From Petrimonas sulfuriphila (GTDB lineage Bacteria > Bacteroidota > Bacteroidia > Bacteroidales > Dysgonomonadaceae): a stretch of 64,000 bases of DNA. Below are positions 44,100-53,031 of the stretch, in pieces (position 1 is the first letter of the stretch; each line of letters opens with the position of its first letter). A program made the position numbers and the translations under genes. Location of the stretch: positions 3,348,001-3,412,000 of the forward strand of contig CP073276.1 of assembly GCA_038561985.1 (NCBI GenBank). The letters run 5' to 3'. The notes under the pieces were generated by a model. It ran no database searches. It saw nothing but the letters and a program-made list of their open reading frames with translations, and was not told where the DNA came from.

Positions 44100-44116
44100 C
44101 ATATTATTAAACTACT

Positions 44117-45265
44117 TCAGAGTTTACGTGCACCGTCACTTATGACAACGTCGTATACCTTAGGTTCATGTCCGTATTTTTCTTTGAACTTTAATTTAGC
44201 GTCAGCTATGAACGAATCATACAATTCGTCTTTAACAAGATTGATGGTACAACCACCAAAGCCACCGCCCATAACCCGAGAACCTGTAACTCCGTGTTCT
44301 TTTGCCACATCATTGAGGAAATCGAGTTCTTCGCAGCTCACTTCATAAAGTTTGCTCATTCCGTGATGCGTCTCATACATTTTCTCCCCAACGGTTTCGT
44401 AATCTCCACGTTCCAGGGCATCGCTCACATCTCTAACCCGTTGAGTCTCTTCAATCACGTACTCGGCGCGCATATAATCTTCTTCCGAGATTTCGTTTTT
44501 GACTTCTTTAAGCATATCCATTGTTGCATCACGTAGGAACTTCACTTCGGGATGACGTTTGGCAATAGTTTCCGCAGCGTGCTCACACGATTCCCGGCGT
44601 TTGTTATACGCCGATGAAGCCAATTCGTGTTTCACAACGGTATCGAGCAACACCAATTTATACCCTTCGGGATCAAACGGGAAGTACTGGTATTCCATCG
44701 TTTTTGTGTCGAGCCTTATCAAATGCCCCTTTTTGCCAAAAAGCGATGCAAACTGATCCATAATGCCACATTTCACACCTACGTAGTTATGCTCGGTAGA
44801 TTGTCCGATACGTGCCAGTTCGAAGGTATCAATCCCCAGATTGAACATGTCGTTCAGTGCGTATGCATAAGTACTTTCCAGGGCAGCAGATGACGACATC
44901 CCTGCTCCTAACGGAACATCTCCTGCAAATACAGTATCGAAACCTGCTACGGCTCCACCGCGTTTAATAATCTCACGGCATACCCCGAATATGTATTTTG
45001 CCCAGCCTTCCTGGGGTAGATCCTCTTCATTGAGCCCAAACTCCGAACTTTCGTTTAAATCTATGGCAAAAGCACGGACTTTTTCCGTTCCGTTTAACCG
45101 TATAGCGGCTATCATTCCTTTATCGATAGCTCCGGGAAAAACAAAACTTCCGTTGTAATCGGTATGCTCACCTATAAGGTTTACGCGTCCGGGAGACGCG
45201 TAAACTTCAGGTGTATTGTTACCAAATTTTTCTTGATAAATTTTTAAAACCTGTTCTTTAGTCAT
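44117..45265 (-). CDS. galK: Galactokinase
   Basis: 382 residues, normal length. GHMP-kinase family enzyme that phosphorylates alpha-D-galactose at C1. Seen: signature GRVNLIGEHTDYNGSFVFPGAI near residue 28, ATP-binding loop GDVPLGAGMSSSAALE near residue 115, KCGIMDQFASLFGK with the catalytic Asp, and C-terminal GSRVMGGGFGGCTINLV. Preceded by the transporter gene with 67 bp containing an inverted repeat. No galT or galE gene is seen in the window, so the Leloir pathway must be completed elsewhere. Confidence 0.97.
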   Translation of the reverse strand: MTKEQVLKIYQEKFGNNTPEVYASPGRVNLIGEHTDYNGSFVFPGAIDKGMIAAIRLNGTEKVRAFAIDLNESSEFGLNEEDLPQEGWAKYIFGVCREIIKRGGAVAGFDTVFAGDVPLGAGMSSSAALESTYAYALNDMFNLGIDTFELARIGQSTEHNYVGVKCGIMDQFASLFGKKGHLIRLDTKTMEYQYFPFDPEGYKLVLLDTVVKHELASSAYNKRRESCEHAAETIAKRHPEVKFLRDATMDMLKEVKNEISEEDYMRAEYVIEETQRVRDVSDALERGDYETVGEKMYETHHGMSKLYEVSCEELDFLNDVAKEHGVTGSRVMGGGFGGCTINLVKDELYDSFIADAKLKFKEKYGHEPKVYDVVISDGARKL

Positions 45266-45293
45266 ATTTTTTATAATTATTTCATTTGCGCAT

Positions 45294-45328
45294 CTGTGAA
45301 AACTTAATGTTAGAGGCTGTTTTCACAG
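45294..45328. repeat. Perfect inverted repeat between transporter and galK
   Basis: CTGTGAAAAC (45294-45303) and GTTTTCACAG (45319-45328) are exact reverse complements (10 bp, spacer 15 bp). In the operon mRNA it forms a hairpin between the transporter and galK; no U run follows on the minus strand, so mRNA processing or stability is more likely than termination. Confidence 0.5.
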
Positions 45329-45332
45329 GGAG

Positions 45333-46640
45333 TTATTCCACATCTGTGGTAGAAATATCCTTGTTTACGTTTTTGGATCCGATCAACGCATAGTATAGCA
45401 GGTATGCCAACCCAATAAAGATTACCCAATAGCTCACCAGGTAATCGTTGCCTAAATCAGCCACAGCACCTTGAATACCAGGAAGAATTCCTCCTCCGCA
45501 AACCAAGGTCATAAATATTCCCGAAGCAGCCGGCGTAAACCTGCCCAACCCTTCTACCGAAAGATTAAAAATACTGCCCCACATAATGGATGTACAAATA
45601 CCGATTATAACGATAAACATGGCGTTGATGGGTACTTGTGCCATTCCAAAGGAAAGGGCGCCGGTGGCAGAAGTTTGAAGTGCCGGAATCGCCACCTGCG
45701 TAGTGGTGGGTGACAAGATCGCTGCCAACACAAGAATTATTCCAATTGAAGAAACGGTCGCAAGCATGGTCTTGCTGGATACTTTACTGCCCAGAGATGC
45801 TCCCAGCAACCTGCCCACTAACATTAAAAACCAATACGTCCCAGCAACGAACCCTGCCGTTGTTTTTCCAACCGGTGTATCGGATAACCATAAAATCAAG
45901 ATACCGGGCGTACCCACTTCAACACCCACATAAACAAAAATTGCGATGGCACCTAAAATGAAATGCCTGAATTTCATTGCGCCGCTCATCAGGTTCTTTA
46001 GTGGTTCTTTGGTTTTCGTAGCATGAGGTTCAGGAATGTTTACGACCAACAGCACAAAGAAAACAAGGGCAAAAACACCCATCGCGATATACATTACCGG
46101 AAATACGTCTTTTATGTTTGCCTTAGCCGTTTCACCGATTAAGATTCCTACAAAAGCCGGAGTAAAAGTTGCCATTACGGAGTTAAACGATCCTCCAACC
46201 TGAATAAGCTGGTTTCCTTTGTTTCCCCCGCCTCCCAATGTATTCAACATAGGGTTAACCACAATATTTAACAAACACATGGAAAAACCAGCGATAAAAG
46301 CTCCGAGCAAATAAACACCGAAAGCGGCCGTTTGAGGAGCATGTCCGGAAAGGAATTGGGTGAAAACTCCAACAAAACCGATTACAATGGCAATGAGAGC
46401 TGTTTTTTTATAGCCCACGCGCTGCAGGAGTATCCCTCCCGGAATTCCCATAACGGCATACGCGATGAAGTTCGCCATATTTCCCAGTAATCCCTGGAAA
46501 TTGGAGGCTCCAAATTGTTCTTTTAATACTTGTCCCATCGGCGCCGCCAGGTTGGTCACGAATGCGATCATTCCAAACAGTGCGATCATCATGACGATGG
46601 GCACTATCCGGTTACTTTTCTGATTAGTTGTTGTATTCAT
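45333..46640 (-). CDS. MFS sugar transporter (glucose/galactose type)
   Basis: 435 residues with 12 membrane helices. It belongs to the FucP/GluP group of proton symporters: LAAPMGQVLKEQFGASNFQGLLGNMANFIAYAVMGIPGGILLQRVGYKKTA-type opening (helices 1-2), GAFIAGFSMCLLNIVVNPMLNTLGG in helix 4, and FVAGTYWFLMLVGRLLGA in the second half. Substrate is inferred as galactose from the operon, with mutarotase before and galactokinase after it. The start is 47 bp after the galM stop. Confidence 0.9.
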   Translation of the reverse strand: MNTTTNQKSNRIVPIVMMIALFGMIAFVTNLAAPMGQVLKEQFGASNFQGLLGNMANFIAYAVMGIPGGILLQRVGYKKTALIAIVIGFVGVFTQFLSGHAPQTAAFGVYLLGAFIAGFSMCLLNIVVNPMLNTLGGGGNKGNQLIQVGGSFNSVMATFTPAFVGILIGETAKANIKDVFPVMYIAMGVFALVFFVLLVVNIPEPHATKTKEPLKNLMSGAMKFRHFILGAIAIFVYVGVEVGTPGILILWLSDTPVGKTTAGFVAGTYWFLMLVGRLLGASLGSKVSSKTMLATVSSIGIILVLAAILSPTTTQVAIPALQTSATGALSFGMAQVPINAMFIVIIGICTSIMWGSIFNLSVEGLGRFTPAASGIFMTLVCGGGILPGIQGAVADLGNDYLVSYWVIFIGLAYLLYYALIGSKNVNKDISTTDVE

Positions 46641-46687
46641 ACTTTTTGATATTAATAAAAATGTTGATTTATTTTGAGCATTGTCTG

Positions 46688-47761
46688 TTATGTGGAAAAT
46701 TTGTACGTTGTCCTTGAATTGAATATTTCACCGGGTTTTAAAACTACCGAAGGATATTCGGGTTTATTTATACTATCGGGGAAGTGCTGCGTTTCAAAAC
46801 ATACCGCAGAACGCTCGGGGTAACGATGTCCTTTCTTTGCAGAAAATCCGCCCGTCATCCAGTTCCCCGTATACACCTGTACTCCAGGCTCTGTAGTAAA
46901 CATTTCCATTTTAATTCCGGTTTTGGGCGATTCACAAACGCCAACGTACGAATATTCATTATCGCTTTGTTTGTTCAACACAAAAGTGTGATCGTATCCT
47001 TTTCCAAAACGAAGTTGTTCAAAATCGTCGTTAATCCGTTCCCCAATGGTGCGAGGAGTTGTAAAATCCATTGGGGTATCCTTCACAGGCTCCGCAGCTC
47101 CGTACGGAATGGCTGTTGCATCGGTAGGCAGATAGGCATCTGCATTCAACATCAGTACGTGATCGCCGATATAGGGATCTCCCTCACCCGAAAGATTGAA
47201 ATAGGAATGGTTCGTGAGGTTAAGGATCGTGGTTTGATCAGTCACCGCTTTGTAAAAAATATCGAGGGCATTATCGTTTGTAAGCGTGTAAGTAACGTAT
47301 ACATCCAGATTTCCTGGGAAACCTTCCTCTCCATCTACCGATAAGTAGTGTAGTTCGATACTGTTTTCCGAAACATTTACCACGTTCCAGACAACAGCAT
47401 TAAACCCTTTTAGGCCACCGTGAAGAGAATTGGGTCCGTTGTTAACGGCAAGTTTGTACTCTTTATCTCCCAACGTGAACTTACCGCAGGCAATCCGGTT
47501 GGCTGTCCTGCCACAAACAGCCCCGAAGTAGGGCTCTTCCGAGGTCAGGTATTCTTCGATGGAGGAATGACCCAATACAATATCCGTAAGGGTTCCGCTT
47601 TTATCGGGAACCATTAACGAAACAATTTTTGCACCGTAATTTGTGATGGTAATTTCGCTTCCTAGTTTATTGGTTAGGACGTATAAGCCGGTTTGCTCTC
47701 CATCGAGCTCTTTTGCGAACGCGCCTGATAGCAAACCGGACTTGCTATACATATTATCCAT
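46688..47761 (-). CDS. galM: Aldose 1-epimerase (galactose mutarotase)
   Basis: 357 residues. It interconverts alpha and beta anomers of galactose. Active-site features: FGAVCGRTANRIACGKFTL (Asn/Arg), NNGPNSLHGGLKGFNAVVW with the first His, LNLTNHSYFNLSGEGDPYI with the second His, and a Glu in AVCFETQHFPDS near the C-terminus. First gene of the galactose operon; promoter at 47852-47859 within an inverted repeat. No signal peptide, so it acts inside the cell. Confidence 0.96.
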   Translation of the reverse strand: MDNMYSKSGLLSGAFAKELDGEQTGLYVLTNKLGSEITITNYGAKIVSLMVPDKSGTLTDIVLGHSSIEEYLTSEEPYFGAVCGRTANRIACGKFTLGDKEYKLAVNNGPNSLHGGLKGFNAVVWNVVNVSENSIELHYLSVDGEEGFPGNLDVYVTYTLTNDNALDIFYKAVTDQTTILNLTNHSYFNLSGEGDPYIGDHVLMLNADAYLPTDATAIPYGAAEPVKDTPMDFTTPRTIGERINDDFEQLRFGKGYDHTFVLNKQSDNEYSYVGVCESPKTGIKMEMFTTEPGVQVYTGNWMTGGFSAKKGHRYPERSAVCFETQHFPDSINKPEYPSVVLKPGEIFNSRTTYKFST

Positions 47762-47827
47762 GTTTTTGAGGTTTTAAAAATAAGATGGTGATGAAGATTG
47801 GATCTTTCTTTGAAAATTCGTGTAAAA

Positions 47828-47871
47828 ATAACACATTTTTAATTTATTCAGCAAATTTAAAATTGTGTTAT
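47828..47871 (-). promoter_or_regulatory. Galactose operon promoter bracketed by an inverted repeat
   Basis: ATAACACA (47828-47835) and TGTGTTAT (47864-47871) are exact reverse complements, 28 bp apart. Between them is a minus-strand -7 box TAAATTTG (47859-47852). Predicted start near 47846, leader about 85 nt to galM. The half-sites on both sides of the box are where a repressor would block RNA polymerase; the Nudix-winged-helix protein at the end of the operon is the obvious candidate. No clear -33 box. Confidence 0.55.
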
Positions 47872-48004
47872 AAAACATATTTTTAGTCATAAAATCCTTT
47901 TTTTGAGGAATATACTTCCGTTAAAAATTTATAATCACCTGATTTTTTGCCTATTAATTATATAAATCAGGCATAATTTTTGTTTATGAGAAACAAAAGA
48001 AAAA

Positions 48005-49318
48005 TCACAAATATTCGTGGCTTACTTTCGTTTTTTTTGTAACCATTACTTTGTCGATTTTATTGCCGTCTACATCCACAACCTCAAACGTTGTATTTTC
48101 ATACGTGAATACATCCCCCACTTGCGGAATTTTATTAATGTTGGACAATACAAATCCTGCAACCGTAGAATAATCGATCTCTTCGAAGTCGATAATAAAA
48201 TCGTCAATAAAATTGGTCAACACCTCTATGGGTGCCTCACCGTTGATTAAAGCGGAGTTCTCGTTGCGCATAAAAACATCAGGTTCCTCCATTTCATTCT
48301 CGTCAGGGATTGAACCTACCAGATTTTCAATAATGTCGTGCAACGTAATAATTCCATCCAGGCTTCCGTATTCGTCCACTACAACAGCGAAAAACTTGTG
48401 CTGTTGGCGAAACTGCTCCAGTACCTTTCTTGCGCGGAGGGTAGAAGGTATTATCAGGGGGTCATGAACCAGTTTATGGATATCGATCTCTCCTTTCCTG
48501 TATAATTCCGAAAGCAATTCCTTCATGGTTACAATACCCACAAACTCATCCAGTGTCTTGTTGCAAACAAGTACCCTTCCGTGCTTGGTTTGCAACAGAT
48601 CGGCAATTACTTCTTCTTTTTCTTTCGAAATATCTACCCACTCCACATCTGTTCTGTGAGTCATTAAATGACGTGCACGTTTATCGGAAAAATAGAAAAC
48701 CTGCTCATGAATGATGTTCTCTTCCCTTTCTATAACTCCTTCTTTTGATGCCGTTTTCAGCATGGCCCGAAGCTCCATTTCCGAAACCACATCATCCTTG
48801 GGCTTCAACCCGATAAGTTTGTTGAACAAACTGGTGGAAAGAGCCAGAAACCGAACAAACGGATAAAAGATGACGCTGACAAAATGGATGGGCTTGGAGA
48901 CGGCCACAGCCACTTTCTCGGCACTGTTCAGTGCAACGGTCTTGGGTACCAGTTCACCGATAACGATTGACAAATAGGTTATACCCACTACTACAACCAC
49001 CATGGATATTGTTTCCGCGTATGGCGCACTCCAGGCAAACCGCTCGAAAAAAGGTATCAGGTAAACAGAGAGTGTGGCTCCTCCATAGGCTCCGTTTACG
49101 ATTCCGATGAGGGTGATTCCCACTTGCACTGAAGACAAAAAACTATCGGGATCGGACTGCAATTTCAATGCTTTTTCCGCCCCTTTGTTTCCTTTTTTCC
49201 GTTCCGTTTCAAGTTTGGTCTTTTTTGCCGATACCACGGCAATTTCGGACATGGCAAAAAAACCGTTGAGGATAATCAGAAAAAATATGATGAATACATC
49301 AACCATTTTGCCTACCAC
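48005..49318 (-). CDS. CNNM/CorC-family membrane protein with CBS pair (hemolysin-like)
   Basis: 437 residues. N-terminal DUF21 domain with three to four helices (FFLIILNGFFAMSEIAVVSAKKTKLE, SVQVGITLIGIVNGAYGG, VVVGITYLSIVIGELVPKTVAL), a CBS pair (MTHRTDVEWVDISKEKEEVI, DPLIIPSTLRARKVLEQFRQQ, VVDEYGSLDGIITLHDI), and a C-terminal CorC_HlyC domain. The family exports magnesium or other divalent cations in the characterised cases. The start overlaps the end of the nucleotidyltransferase gene by 7 bp, so the two are likely coupled. Confidence 0.92.
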   Translation of the reverse strand: MVGKMVDVFIIFFLIILNGFFAMSEIAVVSAKKTKLETERKKGNKGAEKALKLQSDPDSFLSSVQVGITLIGIVNGAYGGATLSVYLIPFFERFAWSAPYAETISMVVVVVGITYLSIVIGELVPKTVALNSAEKVAVAVSKPIHFVSVIFYPFVRFLALSTSLFNKLIGLKPKDDVVSEMELRAMLKTASKEGVIEREENIIHEQVFYFSDKRARHLMTHRTDVEWVDISKEKEEVIADLLQTKHGRVLVCNKTLDEFVGIVTMKELLSELYRKGEIDIHKLVHDPLIIPSTLRARKVLEQFRQQHKFFAVVVDEYGSLDGIITLHDIIENLVGSIPDENEMEEPDVFMRNENSALINGEAPIEVLTNFIDDFIIDFEEIDYSTVAGFVLSNINKIPQVGDVFTYENTTFEVVDVDGNKIDKVMVTKKTKVSHEYL

Positions 49319-50214
49319 AATGGCGACGGATAAACTTTCTCGTCTGACAGTTCTTGCAATTTTTTAACTACCCCGGGACGATCTTCGGCATAAGTCACAC
49401 CAAACCATTTGGAAGGTGTATCCAGCACCTTCACGGTAGAGACTCCATTCACGATAAGGTGGTTAACCAGTAATGGGATAAAGTATTCCGCTTTTGTGTT
49501 CTCTGCGTTTTCTTTTAAGAAATGCACAAAATAATCATCCGAATGGTTGAAATAATCAGGGGTGAAGCCCCACATATTCATAGATACCGGTGTATTATCG
49601 TCAATTGCTATCCAATTTCCGTTATCTTCCCGGTAGCAGACAGCACCATCTATACGCTTTACCTGAGTACGTTCAACAACTCCCGTCAGGTTTCCGTTTT
49701 CGTCAGTTTCGCAAACCCCACGGGCTACCGTTCCGCTTTCCGAAAGTGTGTTTCCTACCCGGTAACCAATCATACCGTACTTGTTCTCCGAATTTTCCAA
49801 TGTCTTCAGGTAATCGGCCAGCACGCCGAAGCTTTCACGGCCGTAGAAATCATCGGCATTAATTACGGCAAACGGCTCCTGAATCACTTCTTTACCCATC
49901 ATCACCGCGTGATTGGTACCCCATGGTTTTACACGTCCCTCGGGAACGACAAATCCTTCGGGGAGGGCGTCCAGTTCCTGAAAAACAAGTTCTACGGGGA
50001 TTTTCTTTTCGTACTTTTTAACGATCTTCTCCCTGAAATCTTCTTCAAACGACTGACGAATAACAAATACGAGTTTCCCGAATCCGGCATTTACAGCATC
50101 AAAAATGGAATAATCCATAATGGTTTCACCGCTCGGCCCTACGCCGTCTAACTGTTTTAAGCCGCCGTAACGGCTGCCCATCCCGGCAGCCAATACAAAT
50201 AATGTTGGTTTCAT
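49312..50214 (-). CDS. Sugar-phosphate nucleotidyltransferase-like protein
   Basis: 300 residues. The NTP-binding motif is LFVLAAGMGSRYGGLKQLDGVGPSGETIMDYS at the N-terminus, with the Lys/Gln of the glycine loop changed from the usual GxGTRxxPxTK; INADDFYGRESFGVL carries the metal-binding Asp, and TVKVLDTPSKWFGVTYAED is near the C-terminus. It would make an NDP-sugar, but the sugar cannot be told. A -7 box TAAATTTG lies at 50259-50252. It precedes the CNNM gene with overlap. Confidence 0.87.
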   Translation of the reverse strand: MKPTLFVLAAGMGSRYGGLKQLDGVGPSGETIMDYSIFDAVNAGFGKLVFVIRQSFEEDFREKIVKKYEKKIPVELVFQELDALPEGFVVPEGRVKPWGTNHAVMMGKEVIQEPFAVINADDFYGRESFGVLADYLKTLENSENKYGMIGYRVGNTLSESGTVARGVCETDENGNLTGVVERTQVKRIDGAVCYREDNGNWIAIDDNTPVSMNMWGFTPDYFNHSDDYFVHFLKENAENTKAEYFIPLLVNHLIVNGVSTVKVLDTPSKWFGVTYAEDRPGVVKKLQELSDEKVYPSPLW

Positions 50215-50251
50215 TGATGATTTATCTAATTTAAAAAACTGTTCTGATGCA

Positions 50252-50347
50252 CAAATTTAAGGAAAAAGATTGACGAAAAACAGCATATACGGAAAAGATT
50301 ATTAACAAATGTCGATTTCTTTTTCCCGCCCTAATGGCTTATCTTTG
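50252..50347. promoter_or_regulatory. Divergent promoters of the nucleotidyltransferase and arfB
   Basis: Minus strand -7 box TAAATTTG at 50259-50252; plus strand -7 box TATCTTTG at 50340-50347. They lie back to back in the 157-bp spacer, and each is 25-38 bp from its gene's start. -33 boxes are weak. Confidence 0.55.
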
Positions 50348-50371
50348 TTCTAAAGAACGTATTTTTACGAT

Positions 50372-50779
50372 ATGACGGAGCCGGACATTGATAAATTAAT
50401 GAACGAGTGTACTTTTTCGACTGTACGCAGCAGTGGAAGTGGTGGACAGCATGTAAACAAGGTCGAGACCAAAGTTACGTTGTCTTTGAATATCGGTCAA
50501 TCACAGATTTTGTCGACCGAACAAAAGCAGCGGATACAACAGAAGTTGAGAAACCGTATCAGCCAGGAAGGAATCTTGCAGATCAGCAGCGACACAGAAC
50601 GTTCCCAGGCAATGAACAAGAAAGCGGTAATTGTAAAATTAGAGAACCTCCTGAAGAAAGCATGTCGCGAAGAAAAAAAACGCGTGGCCACGAAACGTAC
50701 CCTGAGCTCCATTCAGAAAAGGCTCGACAACAAAAAACAGCTATCTGAGAAAAAAAGGCGTAGATCGGAAAATTTTTGA
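50372..50779 (+). CDS. arfB: Alternative ribosome-rescue peptidyl-tRNA hydrolase (ArfB)
   Basis: 135 residues. The catalytic GGQ is in RSSGSGGQHVNKVETKV near residue 28, as in class I release factors, and the C-terminus (residues 105-135) is a long tail rich in Lys and Arg (KKRVATKRTLSSIQKRL, KKQLSEKKRRR) that fits the empty mRNA channel of stalled ribosomes. The protein frees peptides from stalled ribosomes without a stop codon. It is convergent with rluA-like gene, 21 bp apart. Confidence 0.95.
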   Translation: MTEPDIDKLMNECTFSTVRSSGSGGQHVNKVETKVTLSLNIGQSQILSTEQKQRIQQKLRNRISQEGILQISSDTERSQAMNKKAVIVKLENLLKKACREEKKRVATKRTLSSIQKRLDNKKQLSEKKRRRSENF

Positions 50780-50800
50780 GAACACTCAACAAAGCCTGTT

Positions 50801-51481
50801 TCAGTGAACGTTTGTATTGATCAACGCATTCCACAACACATCATCAGGCGTTGGCGCCACTACTTCTATTTTTTCTTTCGAGACCGGATGAATAAATGCT
50901 ATTTTCCGTGCATGAAGACTGATGCTCCCATCCGGATTCGACCGTTCGGCACCGTATTTCAGATCTCCTTTTATCGGACTTCCAATTTTTGATAACTGAC
51001 AACGGATCTGATGATGCCGGCCTGTTTCCAGATCAACCTCCAGTAAATTGTAGTTTTGCGATTGTCCAATCACCTTGTAGTGCAATACCGACTTCTTCGT
51101 GTTGGGTTTCTCCACATCATATGCCGTTGATTTATTGGTTCGCTCATTTTTAATGAGGTAATGCGTCAGCGTGGCTTCGGTTTTCTCCGGAAGTTTTTTC
51201 ACAACTGCCCAATAGGTTTTGTCGATCTCATTGTTTTTGAACATCGCATTCAACCGGGACAACGCTTTGCTTGTTTTGGCAAAAACCACTATTCCACTCG
51301 TCGGCCGATCCAGGCGGTGTGTCACCCCGCAGAATACATTTCCGGGCTTGTTATACTTCACCTTCAGGTACTCTTTCACCTCTTCAGAAAGTGGTTTGTC
51401 CCCGGTTTTATCGCCTTGCACAATCTCTCCCGGAGCCTTGTTAACGACAACCAGATGGTTGTCTTCGTATAAAACGGTCAT
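50801..51481 (-). CDS. RluA-family pseudouridine synthase
   Basis: 226 residues, shorter than RluA/RluD with S4 domain; no S4 domain is visible. The catalytic Asp is in GVTHRLDRPTSGIVVFAKTSKALSRLN and the rest of the fold (LIKNERTNKSTAYDV, LLEVDLETGRHHQIRCQLSKIGSPIKGDLKYG) is intact. The rRNA or tRNA target cannot be told. It lies 4 bp after fabG on the same strand. Confidence 0.92.
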   Translation of the reverse strand: MTVLYEDNHLVVVNKAPGEIVQGDKTGDKPLSEEVKEYLKVKYNKPGNVFCGVTHRLDRPTSGIVVFAKTSKALSRLNAMFKNNEIDKTYWAVVKKLPEKTEATLTHYLIKNERTNKSTAYDVEKPNTKKSVLHYKVIGQSQNYNLLEVDLETGRHHQIRCQLSKIGSPIKGDLKYGAERSNPDGSISLHARKIAFIHPVSKEKIEVVAPTPDDVLWNALINTNVH

Positions 51482-51485
51482 TTTT

Positions 51486-52232
51486 TTACATGTTCATTCC
51501 TCCACACACGTGAATCACCTGTCCGCTCACGTACGAAGAGAGTTCCGATGCAAGATAGACAGCCGTATTAGCAACATCATCGGGTGTCCCACCACGGCGT
51601 AACGGAATTTGTTTTGCCCACTCGTTGCGAACCTCTTCAGAGAGCGCAGCAGTCATATCTGTAATTATAAAACCCGGAGCAATGGCATTTACACGGATTC
51701 CCCTTGAACCCACCTCTTTTGCCATCGACTTTGTCAGCCCGATCATCCCTGCTTTGGAAGCGGAATAGTTTGACTGTCCGGCATTTCCGGATACACCCAC
51801 TACGGAACTCATGTTGATTATGCTCCCTGCTTTCTGGCGCATCATTACCGGAGTGACTGCATGGGTAAAATTAAATGCCGATTTCAGGTTCACATTGATT
51901 ACGGCATCCCATTGCTGCTCGGTCATACGCATCATTAATCCGTCTTTGGTAATCCCGGCATTGTTGACCAATATATCGATCCGCCCGAAATCGCTGAGGA
52001 CTTCTTCCACTACCTTGTGTGTTTCGTCAAAGTTTGCAGCGTTGGAGGCATATCCTTTGCATTTCACGCCCAGCGATGCTATTTCGCTTTCGGTAGCTTT
52101 ACCCACTTCATCGATAGTTAAATCGGTAAAAGCAATGTTGGCTCCTTCCGAAGCGTATTTCAGTGCGATGGCTTTTCCGATACCGCGCGCTGCACCAGTG
52201 ATAAGCGCTGTTTTTCCTTCTAATAATTTCAT
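51486..52232 (-). CDS. fabG: 3-oxoacyl-[acyl-carrier-protein] reductase
   Basis: 248 residues, standard length. NADPH-dependent short-chain dehydrogenase of fatty acid elongation. Motifs: ALITGAARGIGKAIALKYA at the N-terminus, DILVNNAGITKDGLMMRM, and catalytic Ser-Tyr-Lys in NMSSVVGVSGNAGQSNYSASKAG; the C-terminal YVSGQVIHVCGGMNM is typical. It stands 34 bp after the TetR gene and 4 bp before the pseudouridine synthase gene. Confidence 0.95.
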   Translation of the reverse strand: MKLLEGKTALITGAARGIGKAIALKYASEGANIAFTDLTIDEVGKATESEIASLGVKCKGYASNAANFDETHKVVEEVLSDFGRIDILVNNAGITKDGLMMRMTEQQWDAVINVNLKSAFNFTHAVTPVMMRQKAGSIINMSSVVGVSGNAGQSNYSASKAGMIGLTKSMAKEVGSRGIRVNAIAPGFIITDMTAALSEEVRNEWAKQIPLRRGGTPDDVANTAVYLASELSSYVSGQVIHVCGGMNM

Positions 52233-52266
52233 GTGTTTATTTTTTTATTTTATCTCTCTGATTATA

Positions 52267-52857
52267 TTATCTCTTGTTTAATCCCTTAAAAACGAGATTA
52301 TAGACTATTTCCCTGTCTTCCTGCCTGTCCAGTCTTAAGTTCAGCACTCCTCTTATAACCGGAACTTCCAGTCCCTTCAACGCAAAATGCAGTATCTCTG
52401 CCGTTCTGGGTATGTCGTTAACCGTAAACACAGCCGATTTGGAACCGTCGGCAAGAATGGTTTCCAGGTAGTGTATCTCTTTTTTGTCAAATTCCTTGCG
52501 AACATTTTCCACCAACCATATATCCCGGAAAAAGTCGGCACGAAGCGTTCCGTTGCGTGTGACAACCTCTTTGATTATGCTGAGCCGGGAAAAGGTAAAC
52601 ATCATCAACTTATCATCGGCTGGCAGGTCACGTTTAATCACATCCTCCAGGGCAGCATACAGCTTTTGGAGTTCCGACCCGATAACCGCTTTATAAACAT
52701 CTTTCTTGTTTTTAAAATAGGTATAAAGCGTTCTGCGTCCATATCCCGATGCTTCTGCAATCTCGTTCATTGTCGTGCTGTCAACGCCTTTTTTTGCAAA
52801 AAGTTGCCGGGCTACTTCGATGAGGTTTCGTTTTGTTTTGGGTGTTGCGACAGTCAT
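52267..52857 (-). CDS. TetR-family transcription regulator
   Basis: 196 residues. The helix-turn-helix is at the N-terminus: RNLIEVARQLFAKKGVDSTTMNEIAEASGYGRRTLYTYFKNKKDVYKAV-type (residues 10-58). The C-terminal ligand domain is unassigned. Because fabG follows directly, a fatty-acid-related effector such as acyl-CoA or acyl-ACP is a reasonable guess (FadR/FabR-like regulators). A palindrome on its own promoter suggests autoregulation. Confidence 0.9.
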   Translation of the reverse strand: MTVATPKTKRNLIEVARQLFAKKGVDSTTMNEIAEASGYGRRTLYTYFKNKKDVYKAVIGSELQKLYAALEDVIKRDLPADDKLMMFTFSRLSIIKEVVTRNGTLRADFFRDIWLVENVRKEFDKKEIHYLETILADGSKSAVFTVNDIPRTAEILHFALKGLEVPVIRGVLNLRLDRQEDREIVYNLVFKGLNKR

Positions 52858-52860
52858 AAA

Positions 52861-52891
52861 TGCACAATTATGATATGTTTGTGCAAAAATA
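52861..52891 (-). promoter_or_regulatory. TetR-fabG promoter overlapped by a palindrome
   Basis: TGCACAA (52861-52867) and TTGTGCA (52879-52885) are exact reverse complements with an 11-bp spacer, 25 bp overall. The minus-strand -7 box TATTTTTG (52891-52884) overlaps the right arm. This is the expected place and size for a TetR-type autorepressor site. Confidence 0.6.
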
Positions 52892-53031
52892 ACACAAAGT
52901 TTTTAAGAAACGAAACGATTTGCGAACAAAATGGGAATAATCGGGAAAATTTGTTGCTACGAGGCAGCAGGCATCTTTTTTGCGGTTTAAAGCTGTCGTT
53001 TTATTTGCTTTATAAAAAATAAATTATACTT

